Shown here in pieces: positions 55,440 through 64,000 of a DNA stretch of 64,000 nucleotides. A program made the translations under genes and the position numbers. The stretch is taken from the NCBI GenBank assembly GCA_950097015.1, contig CATNEN010000011.1, positions 558,001-622,000 on the forward strand. The letters are read 5' to 3'. The notes beneath the pieces are model-generated. The model did no database searches. It was not told the DNA's origin and saw nothing but the letters and a program-made list of their open reading frames with translations. How positions within the stretch are numbered: the stretch's first letter is position 1; the number at the start of each line of letters is the position of its first letter. The DNA is from Macrostomum hystrix. Taxonomy: Eukaryota > Platyhelminthes > Macrostomidae.

Positions 55440-58290
55440 CGCGAATTAAGAACATACTATATATAGTCAGACGCTGAACGCAAGAGTAAAGTCCGACCCC
55501 CAACTTTTTCTTCCCATCCAGACTAGCTATTAATTAGACTTACAAGACAACCCAGACTTGGAATAGTTCTTCCTGATGTGGAGGGTGCTGCGGGAATCGA
55601 GTGGGAATGTGAGCCAGCATAATTTTTCTAATTTTTAAGTACCTAATAATTGCGACCCACATAGCAGCTGGCCGCAAACACGATCATTAATCTTAGGGCC
55701 GGGTTTGGGGCGGCGGTGAATTAAGTAGCCGTCGAATCCCTTCTCCCTGGATCAGTCTAGACCCCTGTAGGAATGACTGATCGCGGCCATAGCTTTTATT
55801 GTATGAATAGTTTAGGTCATAATTCTCCTCCAAACCGCGATCAGATATTGGGAATCACTCGGGCATTATGAGTGATCATTAATTCTTCATGTCCCCACTT
55901 CTTTACAGTATTCGAGCCCAGCTCGACTTTATGACCTCCTCTCTTAGATACATGTAAATGTCACTGTAGGCAGGTCGGCGCCTGCGCTTCCCATTGTCCT
56001 GGCGGAGTAACAATTATTGGCCGACTGTCGGCGGCTGCTCGCGAAGGAGCATCTGTCGTTTCTCGCCGCCGGTTCATTGGGTAATCGGGGCGGCAATCGC
56101 CGCTTCAATTCCTCGATGACAGGCTGGCGCGAATGTGGGTTATTTTGATGGATGTCGAGGTTGGCGTGCTGCAAGACTATTTAAGAAAGCGCGCTGCGCT
56201 GCCCCTAGGACAACCTACCTTCCTACCGCCCCCTGCTTACCTCCCTCCTACCTGCTGGGCCGGACTCCCACCGGACCTAAGGCACTTTTCCCACATCCAC
56301 TTAGGGCTTAGACCCCAGAGCTATAAGCTCAAGCAAGTGCTCACAGGCCCATTGCCTGTTTCCTTTCCCCTAATCGCAAGCCACCTCTTAGGTGGGCTCT
56401 AAATTGAGCCACTGTGCTCCCCGTGTGTTGGCCCCTGCCAGCTCACTTCAGTTTACCCTCTCTCTGCCTTGCTGCTTTGCCCTATCCCTTCCCCGAGAGC
56501 TACAGGATTGAAGCACGCGGCCGAATCAGCATTCAGATAAGTAACCCGCGCAGCGGTTGCATAATTATTACTCCTAAGGGACTAACACTCTAGGTTAGGC
56601 GGCAATTAGCGGGAGGGAAACTAGGGATTTGTTTAGCCTAATAAACTTTCTAATCTAAAGCACTTTTAACCTATTGGGCTTAATTTTACAACAACTTAAT
56701 TCCTTTTACTATGTCTCTCTTTCACTTTTATTTCATTGTTAGACAGCCCTCGATCATGAGTGGCTAACTCATTAGGGGGTGGGCTCTGGTGATGCCGAGC
56801 TGAAAGCTGCGGCAGGAGGACAACTGTGAGCGCGCATGAGAGTAATAAGGAGCTAGGGGTTTGCGAGTAAAAATGCGGAATGTAGCGTGTGCATTGCTGC
56901 TTAGGGGCGGGGAATTCCTTGGCCGGCTTTCCTCTCTCACTGGCGGATTCCAGTGTGCGCGTCAAACTCCTTTGAATTCTCCTTCTATTCCCCGCCCTCG
57001 CAACTACGGCCATGGGAGCTAGAGGCGTGATCTAATAATCTTGCGCTTGCGTAATCACTCAGCCAGTGTTCTGCTTAATCTCTCCTGCCTCTGATTTCCT
57101 CATCTCACACAGATTCGGATTTGTTAGTTACTTAACGTGTAAGCTGCAATCTAATGTAAGGAATGTGCCTGATGTTTCATGAGTAGGATTCCGGCTATGG
57201 ATTTTCATTCGAGTTCTTAGTACCACCTTTCTAGACCCCTGTAGCGCGAATTCAGGAATCCCCTGTTGAGGCGTGTCTCGATCCATTCTGGGGCTCTCAC
57301 CCCAGTCTAAAACGGAAGTTGCAGAATGCCCTATTTTTTCGGCTTGTCTAGATATGTGTGATGAACTGGGAGCTGTGTACTCCGGGGACCCAAGTCCCCA
57401 AATGTCTGCGGTGGCAACGTAGGCGCATTGGGTGGTGGCGCTACCTGAGATCATTTTCCGCTTTGCCAATAGCCTTTCCGCATTTCTGTGACAAGAGCCT
57501 GGGCCGATTCGACCACCGCTACCAAGGTTAGGAGTCGGTTATTTACATGCTACTGACGACAGTAGGCTCTCTAGCCCTGTCCTATCTGTCTACGGATAGT
57601 CCGATGCCTCACTTTAGACTTTTAGCCGGTTTCGAGCACTGCTTGGGGTAGGCACGGCTGTCACGCCTGTGGCCTATGGGACGAGTGAGACTGGCCAGCC
57701 TGAGGCCGATAGGACCACTCCCTGCATCCTTTGTACCGCCTCATCTCTCCCTTCATCTCTCCCTTCATCCCTCCCTTCGTCTCATCCCTCTCTGCGACAA
57801 CTCGCGGTAGCAGCGTGATCGACCTCCCGACTCTATCGTCGTTTTCCACACTCCTATCTGTCATGAGGGCGGTCATCGGCTTGTAAAGGACCCAACCATT
57901 CCATTCCTGTCTAACAGGATTGTTATAATCCCAAACCCTGAAAGAACTTACGTATATCAATATTAGAGTAATCGCCTCGACTTGACCGGCAGACCCGATC
58001 CTTAGCCTTGAGCTCCGGCTCCAGCCTTCGGAGACTCATATTGGAAGATAAGTCAGACAGTGCTCTTGTTATCTAACTAATATCTTTGCGTGATCCAACA
58101 TCTCTGTGTCTTTGTTAACATCGCTGATCGTGAAATAAAACATCTAAGTTGAAGGGTAAAACATCAGGGAAAACAGTCGACCAGGCCTCCTGTCTCCTTA
58201 TTCAATAATAGGGAATATAGATAACCGGATCCTTAGTCCTAGACCTATTCCTCGACCTAGACCTGGAACTAGCCATAGAAGCATTTTAAA
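55440..58290. other. Spacer without recognised gene
   Basis: Mixed-composition DNA between recombinase relics. A short CATCTCTCCCTT repeat lies at about 57738-57780. I found no exon, RNA gene or element ends I could support; it may be old transposon sequence. Confidence 0.35.
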
Positions 58291-59069
58291 TTATTTCAGG
58301 ATCATGTCAATGCACCTCACATTATTGACCACAGAGAATTGCAGTGAAGACAACTTCATATCCCTAATCCATTCACGACCTCGAAATCCGAAATGGTAGA
58401 CGATATTAAAGAACACTTCATCCTGAAGCCGCACTGGATTCCGTCGAGTGAAATATTGTTTCAGAAGGGCCATGTCGGAATCCGTGATCGCGCTGAATCC
58501 AGGCTGTTCACCCGAAGTTCGCTCTCGTAGCTGGCAACTATGGCGCAGAACACACGAATAGGTTTCGTTTCTCAGTCGGAATACTTCGTTGACAATGACA
58601 TAAATGGCGCGTGTCTCCTTTACAAATCGGTGAATGCTTGCCCGAAAGCCACGAATCGTATCCGGTGCATAGGTCTTCGTTCCAAGCGCATGATTCGCTC
58701 GCAGACTAACATACCATAGGCGAAGATAGCCGTCTAAGTAGCGCAATGGCATGCTTTCGATGTCGTCAGGCAGGTTTTTCTCTCAAAGAAATTTCTTGAA
58801 CCGATCAACGTGATTCTTAGTAGTCGCTACGGTGGATGGTGACTTGGACATTGCTCAAGCCGTTTGATGCCCTCTAGCTCTTGCACATCCAAGTCACGAT
58901 ACGAAACTTCCGGATCCCGTAGATCCGTCAGAAATGTCTCCACCTCATTGAGGTCCAGGATTGGCAGTCCCGACCACTGATCGATCGTCGCCTCGGCGCA
59001 CTTGGACAATTTGGACATGAAATCCAATTCAGCACTATCCAAGCCACTATATAATATCGCCAGTGACAA
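58291..59069 (-). pseudogene. Crypton-like recombinase N-terminal relic, copy 3
   Basis: From an ATG at 58851 the frame reads TTKNHVDRFKKFL, hits an in-frame TGA, then continues MPLRYLDGYLRLWYVSL, FRASIHRFVKE and HFGFRGREWIRDM, aligning with the N-terminal half of copy 1. An overlapping frame at 59069-58827 (LDFMSKLSKCAEATIDQW; DLDVQELEGIKRLEQ) may be the start of the same protein after another frameshift. The catalytic C-terminal half is missing. Confidence 0.65.
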
Positions 59070-59171
59070 TTCTTTGCAAGTTAATAATTTTCAGGTTAAC
59101 GCTCCTGAATTATATTCTCTCTCCCTCCGAACTCTCTCGGCTTCTTAAAAAATAGAGTAAAATCTCAGTTT

Positions 59172-59258
59172 TCCATAGACTAAAGTGCCGGGCAGGAATG
59201 ATTTAGACGCGGGCAGGAATGCATTCCGTGCCCGCTAATTTCGTCTATGGATCATGCT
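59172..59258. repeat. Imperfect ~28-bp inverted repeat
   Basis: CCATAGACTAAAGTGCCGGG followed by CAGGAATG pairs with CATTCC...GTGCCCGCTAATTTCGTCTATGG downstream. The perfect outer arms are CCATAGAC / GTCTATGG. Possibly a tiny foldback element. Confidence 0.6.
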
Positions 59259-59782
59259 TGTGGCGCCCTTGAAATTATGAGACAACACAGCTCTTTCTAA
59301 GGATTAGAATCAATAGACAGAACTATTAGTTGGTGTTGCGCTTACCGTTGCTGAATTGCATTTAGGACCCTCTTTCATTTGATACTAGACAATGGCCGTC
59401 TCTAATTGAGAAAGATAGACGCGTCTCTCTCTCGCTATGCTTCTATTTTACCATAGACAAGTGTCGCGCGCCGACTCGTTGTTTCGTTATTTCACATGTG
59501 ACATCCCGTCATACACTATTTCGTTTGAATTTCAGTTTTAGATTTCAATCCAAAAATGTATAAGTTTCGAAAGTAGCACAGAAGATGCGGCAGTTTTCAA
59601 TTGTAGCCACATGCATTGGTATTTTAAACAAAAAGGTATATTTATCAGCAAGTTTATTTATACGTATCAAATAAATATGTTTTTTTAAGACATCACCAGC
59701 AATAGAACAGAATTTGTGTAGTAGCTTTGTCACTTCTTTAGCTTTTGCGGCTTGTTCTCGATCTGTAAAATAGATTTCAGAG

Positions 59783-62700
59783 TCATCGAATGATGTTCAA
59801 AGTTGTGCTATCGTCATTATCTAACGGTGGAGCTTCAATTTCGGAAGCAGTGGCTTTGAAGATTGCGGCGTCGGTCGAATAGTTTAGCGGGTTCGCGTCC
59901 TCTTTCACTTGTTCGCTGCACAAGTGGGCCACAATGCAGGCTCCAACTGCGTCGCCGAGTACATTGATCGAAGTACGAATGCGATCTCTGCATTGTTTGT
60001 TTGTTTAGAGGCGTCTTATTGTTGATGCTAAGAGATGAAGCACCAAGGGGCAGACGTTTTCTAGAAATTTTAGGACTCTAGAAATATAATTATTTTTGGA
60101 AAGCTATGGGAAAATTTGAGCCTGTATTCTGTTTTTTATGGCAATTCATTGAATATAATTAGAGGTACAGAATAAAACGGTGGGTACTTAAATTACCCCC
60201 GTGGTTTTTCTACAGTTAATGACACGTGGACATACTAAAATTATCATAAAATAGGCATAAAAGTCCTTTCTAATGCTTTTCTCACTCTTCCGCTTATGAT
60301 TTAAGCTTACAGGAGCCAATCGACAGCCAAGATGAGAGGTATGTCATTAAACGGTAGATTGACTGAATCCAGCACGGTTACCAAGGTGATTAGTCTAGCG
60401 CCGGGCACACTAGTGGCTCCCATGGCCACCAAGGTGACTGTAGAGCTGCGGGTAAACCATTTTTAGGGGCGCGGATGCAAGTGTTGTGAACGGAAATGTT
60501 GCAAGTTTGCTGCAAGGTGGCTGTGAAGCTGCGGCTAAACCATTTTTGGGGCGCAGATGCTAGTCTTATATACTAAAATGCTGCAAGTTGGCTATGAATT
60601 TTTCTTAATTTATCTCACAAATGCACTTTGTTTGTTTGCTGGCCAACGGACAAGGGAACAAAATAAGATAGCTAGAAAGCTATGGATGGCCAACCCACAA
60701 CAAGCTGTCAACCAATAAACGAAGCTGGAATTTACATAGCTAGGAGTGGGCTTATTGATTGAGAGAACAAAGGCGTGATTGGGTGGAAGGTGGGAACTAC
60801 CCACCCTCTTTTTTTTTTTTTTTTTTTTTAACTTAATTGCAGGGGGGCCTGGGGCACTTGACGCACAAGCGCAGGAACGGCATGCCCCCAGGCCGGCGAA
60901 CTAGGCGGGAGTCGCCCATCGCGCCATCTAGACCCCTGAACACAGGCACCTCATACACAGCCGCAAGCCAAGCGGGGAAGGGGGCGGCAGCCGGAGTGCC
61001 TCTCACCCCCAGGCCCGCACACGCACAGAGCTGACCAAACCAGGGGAGGACTTATATGCCTGAAGGGTAGGGACGAGAGGACCAAGCCACGCGCGCAGAC
61101 GGCTGGTGAAACCTCGCCGCTCAGAGCACGCAAGGCTGGTGCACACCCGCCCCACCCCCCATACAACGCCTCACACCCGGCCCAACGCACAAACACAAAC
61201 ACAAACAAGCAGGCACACAGAAGGCAGGAGCGAAGCTATTATTTCAAGCTTTGATTGCACGAAATATGGTGCACCTCCGCCGGTCGCTACTGTCCAAACC
61301 CCCCCAACAAGTCCCGAAATTAATCGTGACTTGAAGGGTGAATCGAACTAGCTTCCTTTGGAGTGCGAGGCAGCGACGTTAGCCGCTGACCCACTCGCCC
61401 CCCCTACCCACCCTCACCAAGACGTCGATCAATACAAATATAGCCACAGCGAATGAAAGATCGACTCGTGGCACACTATACTCGTAACAACCGAGGCTAA
61501 AAATGTAGTCTCGGTTTTCCAAGAGATTCCAGCACCCTCTAAAGCTGTATAAAACAGAATATGCAATTTTTGAGCAATAAACTGATGGGAAGAAGTTACA
61601 TTAAATAATTTTCCTCGATGGTTATGTGGGAACCCTCAGGGGTTGAAGCACGGCAGTTAGAGCTTTTGACTTTTTACTGAGGCCGGGAGTTCAAATCTCA
61701 GTCAAAGAAAAATAAAGGTATCATTCTGAAGGGAAATTTAATCCCCAATGGCTTCAGTCGCAGATTTTTTGTAATAGCATTAGCTAGGGTTGAATTTGGG
61801 TGGTGTGATAATGCAATGAACTCAGCTTTTAGAAGCAGCGGCTGTGCCACTGGTTGCACTACCAGGTTATATGTAAAGGTCTCTGTCTTTTTTAGCAGTA
61901 TTAGTACTAATAATAATCATATATATCATTAGAATAATTCGAAAGCAGCACAAACTAACCAGGTAATTATAATCTGGCTGAAGTTCAGCGCCATTTTGTT
62001 GATCTGAGCAATGAAGATAAATGCAACAGCCTCGTACAATGCGGTACCGTCCATATTAATTGTAGCCCCAATCGGCAGCACAAACCGGGTGATGCGCCGA
62101 TGAATTTTAAGGTTTCCCTCGAGACACTTTAATGTGACCGGCAGGGTTGCTGAAGACGACGCAGTGCTCAGAGCGGTTAGCCAGGCTTGGAACATACCCT
62201 TGAAGAATATCAGCGAATTCTTTCTCGTCAGAACCAAGTAAATGAGGTTCAGCGTTATTAGAGAGTGAATAAGTTGGCCGGATGTCACAGTGATCACAAA
62301 GAAAACCATGTTGCGCATTGTGGACATCAGGTATTTGTCCTCCAGCAGCTTGGCGGTGATCAGAAAGTAAATGCCAACTGGCGTGTACCTGCAGGTCCAC
62401 AAGAGCGTTAGTAACAATAATAATTGCAAGGTGCCTGTGGTCAGTACAACTGCAATGCGCACGCGGGTTGCATGCCGCCTAGACTTCAAGCACGAGTGAC
62501 GCGTTCTGATTAACTGGTGGGTTTACTGTCTGTCTCAAATGGGTCTAGGCTGGGGTGGGGGTTGTTAGCGTGACTGCCTACTTGTATCTTAGTGCGCCAA
62601 GCCTTTTCAAACCTCCGTTTTTTACTTTCTGAATTACTCCTGAATTACTCCCGGTTCAGAATTACTTCTGAACCGCTGTGTTCTTTCTTTGGCCGCGCTG

Positions 62701-63945
62701 CCTCAGCACTTGGCGGCAGTAGACTCACAGCCAGAGAGAGGCAATACAGCCAATGCATTTCGCTGACTCCGCTGAGCACAGATTCTCATTGACTAACACC
62801 TGCCCTGGCTTTTACATCACGTTAAGCAGTCCCATGCAGTGATCCTAATGGGCGTAAATTGCGCTACAAGCCCCTTTACCATCTCTCCATCTCTCCATGG
62901 CTGCGCCCTAAATTAATATGGCCACAAGAGCTCAGGGACATAGGTGCGAAAGTCAAACGCGCAAACCTAGCAAGCACTAACCATGATGAAGTGAGCTATG
63001 AAGTAGATAAGTAAACGATTTGAGTAAATAAGTAAGTAAACAAGTAAGTAAACAACTACATCTTAGAGCATGCACCTAGGTTAGTAAAAAGTGAGCTTGA
63101 TTAAAAACTTACCACATGACAGCTCTGTTCATAACGATGACAACATCGTTCAGTACCTTGACTAGTTGCACCAGCATTTTTCCTTTTTCCGGCATGTTTC
63201 TCAGAACGGCTCCGAAAAATAATGAGACACTCACTAAACCTAAAGACAAATTCGCAAAGATGCTGGAACTTTATAATCGCAATTAAAAGTATTCAAAATA
63301 TGTGCGAGTAATTGAAAAAAATATATATTAATTTAAAAGAAAGAAATTTATAAACTAAATTATTTTACAATGGTAGCAAAATACCAACCAATTGCATTTG
63401 GAACATCCACTTTTGTCTTTTTGAATTTATTGACCAGCCTCCACGATTTGCCGTCATTATAAGTTTCATTTGTGGTGTAGTGGATATTCATTTTCTTCTG
63501 TTGAAAGCAGGTCGTCACTATGTTGTCTGGAATGATGTTTCTGAAATGTTTTTCAATTTCTACGCTTAATTTAGCATTACGTAACACCGTCTTTCTTATC
63601 AGTCTCCTGTCGGATCTCTTCTATCTGATATATTGTGCTATCCGTATCAAGTCTCATATCTCTTCTACAATAAATCTCTTTCTAATTCCTATAGGGCAAC
63701 GCAGTTTAAGCAAATTGTAAAATTGAGAACTCACCGAAGCCAATCCACATAGCTTATCAAATGCGAATCAACATCAAACAGCTCATTACTCGATTGTTCA
63801 GTTTTTATAGCATTGGGGCTGCCAGGATGGATAAAAATCACCAGGATTAAGCCGACAATGACAGCTAACAGTGTCCTCACAATGTAGTACACAGCTGTTA
63901 TAATAGTCATTTTGGTTGAAGAGCCTGGGGCAAGGCTAGTGATGC
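59783..63945 (-). CDS. SLC1 family excitatory amino-acid transporter, 5' end off window
   Basis: Six exons: 63945-63735, 63540-63389, 63239-63113, 62388-61960, 60445-60311, 59987-59783, all phases matching, about 420 residues. SLC1 proteins carry glutamate/aspartate or neutral amino acids with sodium across the plasma membrane by an elevator mechanism. The first exon seen covers TM3 (TLLAVIVGLILVIFIHPG); the TM1-2 exon must lie to the right. Then NIIPDNIVTTCFQQ, a glycosylation-rich loop (HYTTNETYN), GLVSVSLFFGAVLRNMPEKG, YTPVGIYFLIT, the HP1 motif ASSSATLPVT, TM7 NMDGTALYEAVAFIFIAQ, HP2 region GATSVPGARLITLV, and TM8 VDWLLDRIRTSINVLGDAVG. All core motifs are intact. An in-frame TGA follows LNIIR; an optional last exon after TATTTTACAG at 59769 cannot be excluded. 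A decayed paralogue lies at 48-51.7 kb. Confidence 0.94.
60797..60808. repeat. Target duplication of SINE-C, left
   Basis: CTACCCACCCTC here is repeated exactly at 61404-61415, on either side of the SINE. Confidence 0.9.
60809..61403 (-). mobile_element. SINE-C with tRNA-like head and poly(A) tail
   Basis: Read on the minus strand, the head (61403 leftward) is GGGCGAGTGGGTCAGCGGCT followed by a B box (CTAGTTCGATTCACC), and the tail is a 21-base A run (T run at 60809-60829). An exact 12-base duplication flanks it. The body is about 595 bases and GC-rich. These are the marks of LINE-mobilised retroposition. It sits in an SLC1 intron in the transcribed orientation. Confidence 0.9.
61637..61860 (+). 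mobile_element. SINE-B-related copy in SLC1 intron
   Basis: The tRNA-like head GCACGGCAGTTAGAGC with B box GGGAGTTCAAATCTC is followed by TTAGCTAGGGTTGAATTTGG and GTGGTGTG, the body words of SINE-B. Diverged. Confidence 0.55.
62812..62975 (-). mobile_element. SINE-A fragment, inverted, in SLC1 intron
   Basis: The plus strand shows GGCGTAAATTGCGCTACAAG, GGCTGCGCCCTAAATTAATA and TGGCCAC, complementary to the head half of SINE-A. Truncated and diverged. Confidence 0.6.
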
Positions 63946-64000
63946 CTGCGTTGTAAAGTTATGCACAAACAAGCATTTATATTTATTGTTTTATGCCCGT

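Noticed and set aside
56133-57013. Pro/Leu-rich frames in 56-57 kb
   Set aside because: No recognisable domain, no splice logic and frames open on both strands.

Overview
This is animal (intron-rich eukaryotic) genomic DNA. Genes are split into GC-rich coding exons joined by GT-AG introns that are AT-rich and packed with tandem repeats and SINEs. Protein families (prefoldin subunit 2, MICAL-like, CCDC66, SID-1/SIDT, SLC1 transporters) are metazoan. The overall look (SIDT gene, Crypton/DUF3504 recombinases, Tc1/mariner copy, tRNA-derived SINEs, possible trans-splice acceptors just before some start codons) fits an invertebrate, plausibly a flatworm or other lophotrochozoan, but the species cannot be fixed from this window. 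No bacterial features, CRISPR arrays or confident tRNA/rRNA genes are present.

Layout. 1-0.2 kb: edge of an unidentified acidic-repeat exon. 0.7-3.4 kb (-): a decayed two-exon transposase resembling the tnp2/CACTA group. 4.45-4.89 kb (+): prefoldin subunit 2. 6.0-14.1 kb (+): a nine-exon MICAL-like gene (CH domain, half LIM, NPF motifs, bMERB Rab-binding domain) whose exon phases close to 940 codons, followed by a 44-bp hairpin minisatellite. 16.2-20.2 kb (+): a five-exon gene resembling the RNA polymerase I factor subunit TAF1C. 21.0-22.0 kb (-) and 23.3-24.7 kb (-): two unrecognised protein genes. 26.0-28.0 kb: a dead Tc1/mariner element with long inverted repeats and TA flanks. 29.1-34.7 kb (+), probably continuing at 45.9-47.05 kb: a CCDC66-like centrosomal/ciliary protein. 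36.4-42.7 kb (-): a complete two-exon SIDT (SID-1 family) gene that would lie nested, antisense, in the last long CCDC66 intron; its own intron carries a 16-bp minisatellite with a 336-bp higher-order period. 48.1-51.7 kb (-): a broken SLC1 glutamate-transporter paralogue. 53.8-55.4 kb and 58.3-59.1 kb (-): degenerate Crypton-type tyrosine recombinase copies. 59.8-63.9 kb (-): an intact SLC1 (EAAT-like) gene whose 5' end is outside the window.

Splice sites were read by eye and checked by reading-frame phase; for the MICAL-like, TAF1C-like, SIDT and CCDC66-like genes the exon lengths sum to a multiple of three with matching phases at every junction. Names given to repeat families (SINE-A, SINE-B, SINE-C, repeat C) are local labels only.
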